From an uncultured Brevundimonas sp. (GTDB lineage Bacteria; Pseudomonadota; Alphaproteobacteria; Caulobacterales; Caulobacteraceae), in assembly GCF_947305955.1 (NCBI RefSeq), contig NZ_CAMZFB010000012.1:1-64000 (forward strand): DNA of 64,000 nt, written 5' to 3'. The notes under the pieces are model-generated. The model saw nothing but the letters and a program-made list of their open reading frames with translations, was not told where the DNA came from and did no database searches. This document shows, one piece after another, positions 9,217-17,173 of the stretch. Positions within the stretch are counted from its first letter, which is position 1. Every line of letters begins with the position of its first letter. The position numbers and the translations under genes were made by a program.

Positions 9217-9244
9217 AAGGCGGCCCGTCGGGGCCGCCTTTTTT
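9217..9244 (+). terminator. Intrinsic terminator after the autotransporter
   Basis: AAGGCGGCCC (9217-9226) and GGGCCGCCTT (9231-9240) form a perfect 10-bp stem with a GTCG loop, followed by TTTT. AAs on the other side make it usable for the convergent chorismate mutase gene too. Confidence 0.92.
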
Positions 9245-9253
9245 GTATCCGGT

Positions 9254-9622
9254 TCAACCGCGGTTGCGGTCGTAACTGCCGAACTCGTGCGCGATGCAGC
9301 GGTCGATCAACAGACGCCAGACAGGCTCGGCGATGTCGGGCGACAGTCCGGCCTTCTCAGAGGCGGCCAGCACCTTGGCCACCACATCGTCGATACGGGC
9401 CTGATCGAACACGGCGTCGCGGTTGGGTTTGATGCGGGCGGCGGCGTCCATGTACCGCTGGCGCTCGGCCAGCAGGGTGACAAGGGCGCGGTCCAGCGCA
9501 TCGACGCCCTGACGCACGTCCGCCATCGTCTCGCAGGCTTCGGGGGTCTTGCGTTCGTCGATGGCGACCGACAGCGGGGATTTTACATCAGCCGACAAAG
9601 GCGCGCTCCAGCACATAGTCAC
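9254..9622 (-). CDS. Chorismate mutase type II, PchB-like
   Basis: The frame codes for 122 residues, but the conserved domain begins only at about residue 25 (KTPEACETMADVRQGVDALD). This matches the opening of the all-helical AroQ/PchB family, which has KTPEDC..LADIR. The basic substrate-binding residues are in ALVTLLAERQRYMDAAARIK, and the family usually runs about 90-105 residues. It probably converts chorismate to prephenate; isochorismate pyruvate-lyase activity of the PchB type cannot be excluded. The start is uncertain: ATG 9622 and 9616 lie inside the end of fpr, while the next ATG (MADVR) would cut the domain. I favour an overlapping or TTG start, translationally coupled to fpr. Confidence 0.78.
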   Translation of the reverse strand: MTMCWSAPLSADVKSPLSVAIDERKTPEACETMADVRQGVDALDRALVTLLAERQRYMDAAARIKPNRDAVFDQARIDDVVAKVLAASEKAGLSPDIAEPVWRLLIDRCIAHEFGSYDRNRG

Positions 9623-10391
9623 CCGGTTCGGCGTTCGAGCCTTCCTTCAGGCCGTAGGATTCCAGCAGTTCCGCCGTCTCCTTGATCATGGCCATCGAGC
9701 CGCACAGCATGACGCGGTCGGTGTTGGGCGAGAAGCCGATGGGCAGTTGCAGGTCGGCGAACAGGTCGCCCGACTTGATGCGGTCGGTGATACGGCCCGG
9801 CGTCTCGAACTTCTCGCGCGTGACGGTGGGATAGTAGGTCAGCTGGGCCTTGGCTTCTTCCCCGATCAGCGGGTCATCGTGGATGCCCTTGGTGAAGAAG
9901 TCGCGATAGGCGAGGTCCTGCACATTGCGGACCGTGTGGCAGACGATCACTTCCTTGAAGCGCGAATAGGTTTCCGGCTCACGCGCGACCGACAGCCACG
10001 GGGCCAGACCCGTACCTGTACCGATCAGCCACAGGCGCTCGCCACCCGTCAGGGCGTCGAGGACCAGCGTGCCGGTCGGCTTCTTGCCCATCAGCACGGT
10101 GTCACCGGCAACGATCTTCTGCAGGCGCGAGGTGAGGGGACCGTCCGGCACCTTGATCGAGAAGAACTCGAGCTCTTCGGCCCAGAACGGGCTGGCAATC
10201 GAATAGGCGCGCAGGACCGGCTTGCCGCCGTCTTCGCCCGGCAGGCCGATCATGACGAATTCACCCGAACGGAAACGGAAATCCTCGGGGCGTTTCACAC
10301 CGAAGCTGAACAGCTGGTCGGTCCAGTGGCGGACCCACAAGACTTCCAGTTCGTGGAACGGGCTGGGCTTTGCAGGGGAGGCGTCTGTCAT
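9588..10391 (-). CDS. fpr: Ferredoxin--NADP+ reductase
   Basis: The product has 267 residues, the normal size for bacterial subclass FNRs. The FAD-binding motif RAYSIASP lies at about 62-69, the NADP-binding motif GTGTGLAPWLS at about 124-134, and CGSMAMI near 230. The C-terminus ends ERAFVG with the aromatic residue near the end typical of bacterial Fpr. It transfers electrons between NADPH and ferredoxin or flavodoxin in the cytoplasm. The 3' end overlaps the chorismate mutase frame. ATG 10391 is the first start with conserved protein directly after it. Confidence 0.95.
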   Translation of the reverse strand: MTDASPAKPSPFHELEVLWVRHWTDQLFSFGVKRPEDFRFRSGEFVMIGLPGEDGGKPVLRAYSIASPFWAEELEFFSIKVPDGPLTSRLQKIVAGDTVLMGKKPTGTLVLDALTGGERLWLIGTGTGLAPWLSVAREPETYSRFKEVIVCHTVRNVQDLAYRDFFTKGIHDDPLIGEEAKAQLTYYPTVTREKFETPGRITDRIKSGDLFADLQLPIGFSPNTDRVMLCGSMAMIKETAELLESYGLKEGSNAEPGDYVLERAFVG

Positions 10392-10502
10392 GCGCCCTAA
10401 CTAGGGCGTTCGAACGATTTGCGAAAGGTGGTGGCACCAACAGAGACGCCGTTGCGATGTTTTCCGAGTGACGGGGCGCATTTCGGCCATTAACCTGACA
10501 TC

Positions 10503-12782
10503 ATGCGCACACTTCTTCTCGCTTCGACGATCCTGATGGCCGCAGTTGCAACGCCTGTCATGGCCCAGAACGCCGCCGCGCCTGCCGCGGCCACCGCTCC
10601 CGCTTCCAATATCCTGACGGTGGAGCGGGTTTTCGCGAATCCCTCGCTGGCCGGACCTGTCGCCCGTGGCGTCAGCCTGTCGCCCGATGGCGAGCTGGTC
10701 GCCTTCCTCCGCTCGCGCGAGGATGACGTGGATGTGCTGGACCTGTGGGCTGCGCCTGTTTCGGGCGGCGATGCCTTCAAACTGATCGATGCCCGCGCTC
10801 TGGTGCCTGATGCCGGTGAGCTGTCGGAGGCCGAAAAGGCCCGCCGCGAGCGCATGCGTATTTCCCAGCGTGGCGTGGTGGAATACAGCTGGGACGAACA
10901 GGGCCGCTATATCCTTGCCCCGCTGGAAGGTGACATCTTCCTGGCCAACCGCGCCGATGGCTCGGTGCGCCGTCTGACCGAGACCGCCGCTGACGAGATC
11001 GACGCCAAGGTCTCGCCCAAGGGCTCGTTCGTCAGCTTCGTGCGTGACCAGAACCTTGTGATCCTGAACCTCGAGACGGGGGCCGAACAGGCCATCACGA
11101 CCGACGGCAAGGACCTGATCACCTGGGCGACGGCAGAGTTCATCGCGCAGGAAGAGCTGGACCGCGACACCGGCTATTGGTGGTCGCCGGACGAGAAATA
11201 CATTGCCCTGCAACGCACTGATGAATCGACGGTCGATATCATTCCGCGCCTCGATATCTCGGGCGGCGGTGCGTCTGTGGTCTCGCAACGCTATCCACGT
11301 GCGGGTCGTCCCAATGCCGTGGTCGAACTGTTCATCCAGGACGTGACGACGGGCAACCGCGTTCAGGTCGATCTGGGCGCGAACAAGGACATCTATCTGG
11401 GTCGTGTGAACTGGGCCGCCGACGGCTCGGTCGCCTATGTGCAGCGCCTGTCGCGTGACCAGAAGACGCTGGACCTGCTGAGCGTCGATCCGGCCACGGG
11501 CCGCAGCCGCGTGATCGCCACCCAGACCTCGAACGCATGGGTGCCGCTGACGCACAATTTCAAGGCGCTGAAGGACGGCAACTTCATCTGGTCGTCGGAA
11601 GAGACCGGCTGGCAGCACCTGTACCTCTATAACAAGGACGGCCGTCGCATCCGCGCCATCACGCGCGGCGAATATCCGGTGAAGTCGCTGGATGGCGTCA
11701 ATCAGGATACGGGCGAGGTCTTCTTCACCGCCTCCATGCGTGACGGCAAGGAACTGCCGATCGAGCAGCAACTGTTCAAGGCGTCGCTGAAGCGTACCGT
11801 GACCCCGACCGAGATCACCCCGCGTGGCGGCTGGTGGTCGGCATCGGTCAACGGCACGGGCACGGCCTATGTCGGCAACTATTCGGACCTCGACACCCCG
11901 TCGCAGTCGGCGCTTTACCGCATCGACGGCACCCGCGTGCGCTGGATCGAAGAGAACAAGCTGCAACCGGGCCATCCGTTCTGGCCGTTCGCAGAGCGCC
12001 AGCAGAAGCCGACCTTCGGCACGCTGGAAAGCCACGGCGAGACGCTGGTGTGGCAGATGACCACCCCGCCGGACTTTGACCCGAGCAAGAAATATCCGGT
12101 CGTGATGCAGGTCTATGGCGGCCCGTCGGGCGGCGGCGTAAAACGGGCTTGGCAGCCAGCCACGACCCAGCTGCTGACCGAGGCGGGCTATATCGTCTTC
12201 CGTCTCGACAACCGTGGCGAGGGCGACCGTTCGGCAGCCTTCAAACAGGCGCTCTATCTGAAGATGGGACAGCCCGAGATCGAGGATCAGGTGCTGGGTG
12301 CCAACTATCTGCGCAGCCTGCCGTATGTCGATGCTGACCGCATCGCCATCATGGGCTGGTCCTATGGCGGGTTCATGAGCCTGATGGCGCTGACCGAGCC
12401 GCAGATGGGTCTGGCCGCTGCTATTTCGGGCGCGCCGCCCACGGAATGGAGCCTGTACGACACCGCCTATACCGAGCGTTACATGTCGACGCCGCAGGGC
12501 AATGTGGCCGGTTACGCCGCGTCGGACGTTCTGGAGCGCCTGGATAATATGACGGGCCGTCTGCTGCTCATGCACGGCATGGCGGACGACAATGTGATCT
12601 TCGAGAACACCACCCGCGTGCTGAATGCTCTGCAGGAAAAGAGCATTCCGTTCGAGACCATGCTCTATCCGGGGCAGCGCCACGGCATCCGTGGCAATGA
12701 CCGCCAACTGCACCAGTGGCGCACCTATCTGGACTTCCTCGACCGCACCATCGGCACCCGCGCCGAAACGGGCGAGCAGTAA
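10503..12782 (+). CDS. Dipeptidyl peptidase IV (S9 family), secreted
   Basis: This is a 759-residue S9B prolyl dipeptidyl peptidase. A signal peptide (about 1-21, ending PVMAQ) sends it to the periplasm. An eight-blade beta-propeller covers about 45-490, and the alpha/beta-hydrolase catalytic domain follows. The nucleophile is S620 in GWSYGGF and the catalytic His is H727 (RHGIRG); the acid is in MADDNV. The propeller motif EFIAQEELDRDTGYWWSPD holds the paired Glu residues that anchor the substrate N-terminus. It removes X-Pro dipeptides and so fits a peptide-consuming bacterium, in line with the peptide importer and M14 carboxypeptidase elsewhere in the window. Confidence 0.95.
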   Translation: MRTLLLASTILMAAVATPVMAQNAAAPAAATAPASNILTVERVFANPSLAGPVARGVSLSPDGELVAFLRSREDDVDVLDLWAAPVSGGDAFKLIDARALVPDAGELSEAEKARRERMRISQRGVVEYSWDEQGRYILAPLEGDIFLANRADGSVRRLTETAADEIDAKVSPKGSFVSFVRDQNLVILNLETGAEQAITTDGKDLITWATAEFIAQEELDRDTGYWWSPDEKYIALQRTDESTVDIIPRLDISGGGASVVSQRYPRAGRPNAVVELFIQDVTTGNRVQVDLGANKDIYLGRVNWAADGSVAYVQRLSRDQKTLDLLSVDPATGRSRVIATQTSNAWVPLTHNFKALKDGNFIWSSEETGWQHLYLYNKDGRRIRAITRGEYPVKSLDGVNQDTGEVFFTASMRDGKELPIEQQLFKASLKRTVTPTEITPRGGWWSASVNGTGTAYVGNYSDLDTPSQSALYRIDGTRVRWIEENKLQPGHPFWPFAERQQKPTFGTLESHGETLVWQMTTPPDFDPSKKYPVVMQVYGGPSGGGVKRAWQPATTQLLTEAGYIVFRLDNRGEGDRSAAFKQALYLKMGQPEIEDQVLGANYLRSLPYVDADRIAIMGWSYGGFMSLMALTEPQMGLAAAISGAPPTEWSLYDTAYTERYMSTPQGNVAGYAASDVLERLDNMTGRLLLMHGMADDNVIFENTTRVLNALQEKSIPFETMLYPGQRHGIRGNDRQLHQWRTYLDFLDRTIGTRAETGEQ

Positions 12783-12791
12783 GGTCGAATC

Positions 12792-12830
12792 GAAAGGGCA
12801 GGGACTTCACGGTCTCTGCCCCTTTCTTTT
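12792..12830 (+). terminator. Terminator after dipeptidyl peptidase
   Basis: GAAAGGGCAG and CTGCCCCTTTC form a stem with one bulged C, followed by TTTT. It ends the DPP IV transcript. Confidence 0.7.
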
Positions 12831-12845
12831 GGGGGAATAGGGGGA

Positions 12846-13343
12846 ATGGATAATCGGCCAATATGGGATCGACGTCCGGAATATAAATCGCCCTCAACGG
12901 CGATGGCCGACCACATCTTTCTGTCGTTCCGAAAGATCGATGAGGACTGGAAGGCGCGCAACCTGTGGGAGCGAGGTGAGCAGGCTTGGCTTATGGTCGC
13001 CGTCGCGCATTTTGTGTCCGGGATCTACCATCATTTTCACGCGGATATCCTTGGCTATGACGCGCGATGGACCAATGAGCCCATGGTCATTCTCAATGGC
13101 AGCTTGGCCGTTCTCGCCATTGCCATGAACCGCGTTTCCAAGCTGCACCAAAAGGCTTGGTTGCCTGTGTTCTGCCTGCTTTGGATTGGGTTGGGCTTCT
13201 ACTATAATTTTACGACCCAGATCGCTGACAAAATCAGCATGCTGTTTGCGTTCTTTGCAGCAGGGCTATCAGTCGGTGCTGTCCGGGCCGCCCTCTATAT
13301 GACTCGTCAGAAATCGGTGGATCAGACGCGGAACGCAGCTTAA
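12846..13343 (+). CDS. Four-helix inner-membrane protein of unknown function
   Basis: A 165-residue protein with a polar N-terminus of about 50 residues (MDNRPIWDRRPEYKSP...) and four predicted membrane helices (about 46-62, 80-98, 106-124, 130-150). GGGGGA at 12831-12836 is a plausible ribosome-binding site. An internal ATG (MADHIF, residue 20) is an alternative start. I do not recognise the family and no catalytic motif is visible. The next gene is another small membrane protein 39 bases downstream, so the two may form a unit. Confidence 0.6.
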   Translation: MDNRPIWDRRPEYKSPSTAMADHIFLSFRKIDEDWKARNLWERGEQAWLMVAVAHFVSGIYHHFHADILGYDARWTNEPMVILNGSLAVLAIAMNRVSKLHQKAWLPVFCLLWIGLGFYYNFTTQIADKISMLFAFFAAGLSVGAVRAALYMTRQKSVDQTRNAA

Positions 13344-13382
13344 CGAACGGGTGCATGTGAACATGCTCCTGTGGAGGGGAAT

Positions 13383-13574
13383 ATGAAGTTGAAGATGTGG
13401 GCGCTCGTCGCCGCTGCGGTTGCCGTATCTACTCCGGCACTTGCGGCCAGTGATGGCGGAAAAGGTAGTCCAGCCGTGTGGATCGCTTTGGGGACCGTGT
13501 TCATGGGCGTCTTTACGACCCTCATCGCCGTGCTGGTCGCCGCGAAAGCGAAGAAGAAGCCATCAGGCGAGTAA
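13383..13574 (+). CDS. Small membrane protein with signal peptide
   Basis: The product has 63 residues: a signal peptide (MKLKMWALVAAAVAVST, cleavage near ALAASD), a short GGKG linker and one membrane helix (about 30-50), then a basic tail (AKAKKKPSGE). I chose ATG 13383 rather than the upstream in-frame ATG at 13371 because GGAGGGG (13373-13379) is a strong ribosome-binding site placed for it. No family is recognised. A GC hairpin (CAGCGG/CCGCTG) follows the stop without a U-tract. Confidence 0.6.
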   Translation: MKLKMWALVAAAVAVSTPALAASDGGKGSPAVWIALGTVFMGVFTTLIAVLVAAKAKKKPSGE

Positions 13575-13659
13575 GAAGCGGCAGCGGTTCGGGCCGCTGT
13601 CACATCAGTTGAGTCGATCCGGTGTGGCGCCAGCCATGCCGCAGCGTTGAGGGACGCCA

Positions 13660-14364
13660 ATGCCCGACACCAAAAAGCCCGGTGAGGATCTGGCCGAAGA
13701 CATTCTGGGCTTCGGTCGGCAAGAGGTGGTCACGGCCAGGGACTTGTTGGTGAAACCATCGCAGGTTCTGGCAGCATGGATGGAGCAGGGAGCCGAGGGC
13801 GGAGGTCGCTATGCCCGCCCCTTGCGGCTTTATCTGGCGCTGAATGCGATACTGATGCTGCTGCTGTTTCTGCGGGGCGGCGCGGGTTTCATGCTCGACG
13901 GTATTCCGGACGACGTCATGGGCAAGCTGCTGGAGCGTACCGGCAAGTCCAGGGACGGATTTGTGGCCGACGCCGAGGGTTGGATGACCCTGGTCATGGT
14001 GCCGGTTCTCTCTGTCTTTTATTCGGTGGCCGTCACGCCCCTGCTGCGGTGGTGGGACAAGGCTGATCTGGGCTGGCGTCGGGGTTTCCGCGCCAGCTTT
14101 GCGTGGCTGAATGCCTGGACCGTACCGATGTTGCCGCTGGCGTGGTGGTCCTATGGAAACGGGACGCTGCAGGTCTGGATGGGGCTTGCGATCACCCTGC
14201 TGGGCATGGTGGCCTTTCTACGCATGGGGCGTGGACGTTGGTATCAGTCCAACGCGGGCGGGATCGCCAAGGCTATCGTCTTGATGTTCGTTCTCGGTAT
14301 CTCCGCGCAAATCGGCGGGATGTTGGTGGGCGCTATCGGTCTTCTGGGCGGGGTATTCGCCTAA
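13660..14364 (+). CDS. Membrane protein, DUF3667/Yip1-like
   Basis: The 234-residue protein has a 45-residue acidic N-terminal segment, then a YARPLRLYLALNAILML-type helix and four further helices (about 105-125, 145-163, 168-188, 200-232). The PLRLY...NAI pattern and helix layout recall the DUF3667 family of inner-membrane proteins, but I am not sure of that placement. Function is unknown. It ends 33 bases before the next gene on the same strand. Confidence 0.6.
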   Translation: MPDTKKPGEDLAEDILGFGRQEVVTARDLLVKPSQVLAAWMEQGAEGGGRYARPLRLYLALNAILMLLLFLRGGAGFMLDGIPDDVMGKLLERTGKSRDGFVADAEGWMTLVMVPVLSVFYSVAVTPLLRWWDKADLGWRRGFRASFAWLNAWTVPMLPLAWWSYGNGTLQVWMGLAITLLGMVAFLRMGRGRWYQSNAGGIAKAIVLMFVLGISAQIGGMLVGAIGLLGGVFA

Positions 14365-14397
14365 GGAACCGCCTATTGGGCGGGCCGTTCAGCGAGA

Positions 14398-14820
14398 ATG
14401 GAAAAGCTGTTCAGCGCCTTTTCGACCGCAACTTCCCGTCTGGCCGGAATGCCTTGGACCTTCAATATCTTCCTGCTTCTGGTGGTGGTTTGGGCGGTGA
14501 CGGGGCCGCTGTTCCACTTCAGCCAGACGTGGCAGCTGGTGATCAATACCGGCACCACCATCGTCACCTTCCTGATGGTGTTCCTGATCCAGAATTCCCA
14601 AAACCGCGACAGCGCGGCCATGCACGCCAAGCTGGATGAGTTGATCTTCGCCATCCGTCACGCCGATGCGGGCTTTATCGGCATCGAGCATCTGACCGAT
14701 CATGAACTGGCCGCCATTCTGGCCGAAGTCGAAAAGCGCGCCAGTGCCATCCATGCCGGACACTCGGCCCGTCCGGTACGCGCCCGTCCGGCCAAGCGAG
14801 TTGATGATTTGACGACTTGA
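14398..14820 (+). CDS. Low-affinity iron permease family protein
   Basis: The 140-residue product has two membrane helices (about 20-40 and 46-64) and the family hallmark FLIQNSQNRDSAAMHAKLDELI. This corresponds to the low-affinity Fe/Cu permease domain (PF04120) common in alphaproteobacteria. In bacteria the proteins are much smaller than yeast Fet4 and actual iron transport is unproven. A basic tail (RPVRARPAKR) follows. The stop lies three bases from the stop of the convergent gene at 14824. Confidence 0.8.
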   Translation: MEKLFSAFSTATSRLAGMPWTFNIFLLLVVVWAVTGPLFHFSQTWQLVINTGTTIVTFLMVFLIQNSQNRDSAAMHAKLDELIFAIRHADAGFIGIEHLTDHELAAILAEVEKRASAIHAGHSARPVRARPAKRVDDLTT

Positions 14821-14823
14821 GGC

Positions 14824-15378
14824 TCAGCTTTTGGGACGGAACTTCTCGACCGCGTCCAGTGCCTGATCAAGAGTCCGGTCTGTGCCCAGCATGGATAGAC
14901 CGATCTCACCGCCCGACAAGCCGCTGTTCATACTGTCGAACATCCGTTTCCACGGTGCCCGAGGATAGCGTGACGGATCACACAACTTGATCACCAGCGC
15001 TTTTTGTCCTCGGTGGGACCAGGTACCGATATGTTCAATCTGGTCCCACGGGATCGGATGCTCGGTGTAGGACGGCACCAGAACGCCCATACGGTCGATC
15101 CGCAGATGCTCAGAAGGGCTGGTGATCCGTTTCGCGCCGACCAGAGCCACCCCGCCGAAGAAAACTATGGATACCCATCCCCCCGTTTTGATCAGCCAGT
15201 CGGGGTATCGGGATGGACTTTGGGGCAGGGGGTGGATGATCAAGTCGTCTACGGGTGCCGACGTGACCGGCTTGTCCAGTATGCCGGTCATCCATACGCC
15301 GACAGCCACGAAGATCAGGGCGATGATGATGCCGATGATCATCTTGAGAGGCTGCGTTCTTGCAACAAAGGCGTTCAT
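14824..15378 (-). CDS. STM3941-family membrane protein
   Basis: The protein has 184 residues with two membrane helices (about 12-32 and 63-82) separated by a periplasmic loop. A cytoplasmic C-terminal domain of about 100 residues has the pattern LRIDRMGVLVPSY...IPWDQIEHI, a PH-like fold found in STM3941-type proteins. No enzyme motif is seen. The gene lies 14 bases downstream of the CaiB-type CoA-transferase on the same strand, so they are likely co-transcribed. Confidence 0.65.
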   Translation of the reverse strand: MNAFVARTQPLKMIIGIIIALIFVAVGVWMTGILDKPVTSAPVDDLIIHPLPQSPSRYPDWLIKTGGWVSIVFFGGVALVGAKRITSPSEHLRIDRMGVLVPSYTEHPIPWDQIEHIGTWSHRGQKALVIKLCDPSRYPRAPWKRMFDSMNSGLSGGEIGLSMLGTDRTLDQALDAVEKFRPKS

Positions 15379-15392
15379 CGGCAGGGCTTCCG

Positions 15393-16592
15393 TTAGTCTT
15401 TCAGACGTGAAAGCACGTCGTGATTATCGGCACCCAGCGCAGGCGGCGGGCGGTCGTAACGAACGGGAGTCTTCGACATCCGGATCGGCGATGCGACGGT
15501 TTTGACGGGCGCTGACAGGTCGTCCCGCGATTGCTCGACCATCAGGGCGCGATGCAGGGCCTGCGGTTCGTTGAACACCTGATCGATGCGGTTGATCGGG
15601 CCGCAGGGGACACCGTGATCTTCCAGCCGCTGCATCAGATCGGTCATGGTGTGGACCTGCGTCAGCGTTTTTAGGATGGGGATCAGAAGCTCGCGGTTGG
15701 CGACGCGGTCGGCATTCTTGGCAAAGCGTTCGTCTGTGCCCAGTTCGGGCTGGCCCAGCGCCTCGCACAGTTTGCGGAACTGGCTGTCATTGCCCACGGC
15801 AATGATGATCATGCCGTCAGAGCAGGGGAAGGGCTGATACGGTGACAGGTTCGGGTGGGCATTGCCCATGCGGGTCGGCACCTTGCCCGAGACAAACCAG
15901 TTGGTTGCCTGATTGGCCAGTACGGCGGCCTGAACATCGAACAGGGCGATATCGATATGCTGGCCCTCACCGGTAGCGCGGGCGTGCATCAGGGCGGCAA
16001 GGATGGCATTGGAGGCATAAAGGCCGGTGAACACATCAACGACGGCCACGCCGACCTTCATCGGCTCGGCTCCTTCGGCCCCGTCGGGCTGGCCGGTAAC
16101 GGACATCAGGCCGCCCATGGCCTGGATCATATAGTCATAACCCGCGCGGTGGGCGTCCGGTCCCGTCTGGCCAAAGCCCGTGATCGAGCAATAGACGAGG
16201 CGAGGATTGATGGCCGACAGGCTGTCGTAATCGAGGCCGTATTTCTTCAGGCCGCCGACCTTGAAGTTTTCGACCACCACATCGCACTCAAGGGCCAGTT
16301 TGCGGATGGTGTCGGCTCCCTCGGGCGAAGCCATGTCCAGCTCGACCGACTTCTTGCCGCGGTTGGCGCACATGAAATAGGCGGCGTCCCCGCGCCCACC
16401 ATCCTTGGTGGTCGTGAAAGGCGGGCCCCATTGGCGGGTGTCGTCACCCACATCGGGCCGTTCGACCTTGATAACCTCGGCACCCATGTCGGCAAGGGTC
16501 TGGGTGGCCCACGGTCCCGCGAGAACGCGGGACAGGTCCAAAACCTTGACCCCGTGAAGCGGGCCGTTAGAGCGGGGATGGTGCGAGGTCAT
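15393..16592 (-). CDS. CaiB/BaiF (family III) CoA-transferase
   Basis: The product has 399 residues, the normal length for class III CoA-transferases (formyl-CoA transferase, carnitine CoA-transferase). The N-terminal GVKVLDLSRVLAGPWATQTLADMGAEVIKVE signature is intact, and D153 in RAGYDYMIQAMGG corresponds to the catalytic Asp that forms the acyl-anhydride. It moves CoA between a donor thioester and a carboxylic acid in the cytoplasm. The substrate is unknown, but the catabolic genes that follow make an aromatic or short-chain acid plausible. ATG 16592 has only a weak ribosome-binding site (GATAGGC). Confidence 0.92.
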   Translation of the reverse strand: MTSHHPRSNGPLHGVKVLDLSRVLAGPWATQTLADMGAEVIKVERPDVGDDTRQWGPPFTTTKDGGRGDAAYFMCANRGKKSVELDMASPEGADTIRKLALECDVVVENFKVGGLKKYGLDYDSLSAINPRLVYCSITGFGQTGPDAHRAGYDYMIQAMGGLMSVTGQPDGAEGAEPMKVGVAVVDVFTGLYASNAILAALMHARATGEGQHIDIALFDVQAAVLANQATNWFVSGKVPTRMGNAHPNLSPYQPFPCSDGMIIIAVGNDSQFRKLCEALGQPELGTDERFAKNADRVANRELLIPILKTLTQVHTMTDLMQRLEDHGVPCGPINRIDQVFNEPQALHRALMVEQSRDDLSAPVKTVASPIRMSKTPVRYDRPPPALGADNHDVLSRLKD

Positions 16593-16696
16593 GCCTATCA
16601 GATACAGGACTCTGCAATTGCAGGCGATAGGCAGCGCACAGATGCATCGACCTTGGTCTGCCTTTTTTTGGCTTTGGTTGGTCTATATTATCAATG

Positions 16697-16939
16697 ATGA
16701 GTAACCGACCCCGCGCGTACGCTCGCGTAGCTTTTGAGCAGTGGGGTCGGCAGTAAGCCGTCGGTGAGGCGTACGTATTTTCACTGATGGTCCGGGAGCA
16801 CACCGCTGGGCCAACTTGTTTTCAAGTCGATACCTCTCGGTGTGATGCCCGCAGTAGGCGTGCTAGTGCATCTATCTGTAAGTGTACCTAGTAAGCGTAG
16901 CGTTTTCCAAGGGCAACGGGTCATTCCGTCGCCCTTTTT
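16697..16939 (+). ncRNA. Candidate structured small RNA
   Basis: The gene-free interval 16593-17173 contains a plus-strand segment that reads as an RNA of about 240 bases. A -10-like TATATT (16684-16689) precedes it. Stems are: CCGACCCC (16705-16712) with GGGGTCGG (16743-16750); TCGGTGA (16761-16767) with TCACTGA (16781-16787, one G-U pair); CACACCG (16799-16805) with CGGTGTG (16838-16844) enclosing an exact ACTTG-TTTT-CAAGT hairpin (16814-16827). An intrinsic terminator closes it (16909-16939). No frame in it codes for a sensible protein. I could not match it to tmRNA, SRP RNA, RNase P or a riboswitch; 6S RNA is possible but not shown. The remaining 17 kb-side stretch (16940-17173) is AT-rich promoter DNA. 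Confidence 0.5.
16909..16939 (+). terminator. Intrinsic terminator with no upstream gene
   Basis: AAGGGC-A-ACGG (16909-16919) pairs with CCGT-C-GCCCTT (16926-16936) apart from one A/C mismatch, and TTTTT runs to 16939. No plus-strand coding sequence precedes it for over 2 kb, so it most likely ends a small RNA. Confidence 0.8.
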
Positions 16940-17173
16940 ACGTCTGATCATATGAAGATTGCTATTTCCAGTGTCGATCTAAAAGACCGGCCGCTTCGCA
17001 TTGAAGCCTCTGCTCATCGCCATCGCGGTTAGCGATAGATATATAACAATATTATTTATATTTGCGCATAGTCGGAGACATGCGATATGCGCTCAAAACG
17101 CAATTTCTTCGGCCGCGTGCTTGCACTGATGGACCGTCGAGATCTTAGGGGCGCGACTTGAAAGGGTGGCAAT

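Noticed and set aside
10401..12713. 770-codon frame antisense to dipeptidyl peptidase IV
   Set aside because: No recognisable domain; a shadow of the sense gene.
15855..16697. 280-codon plus-strand frame over the CaiB-type gene
   Set aside because: Antisense to a complete CoA-transferase; no ribosome-binding site or domain.
16697..16939. tmRNA, SRP RNA or RNase P RNA identity for the structured region
   Set aside because: The tmRNA tag, SRP GGTCAGG/GGAAGGAAGCAGCC core and RNase P GAGGAAAGTCCGGGC core are not present.
17040..17173. Regulon operator upstream of the GntR regulator itself
   Set aside because: The AT-rich promoter contains no YGTATT-N6-AATACR match, even allowing one mismatch.
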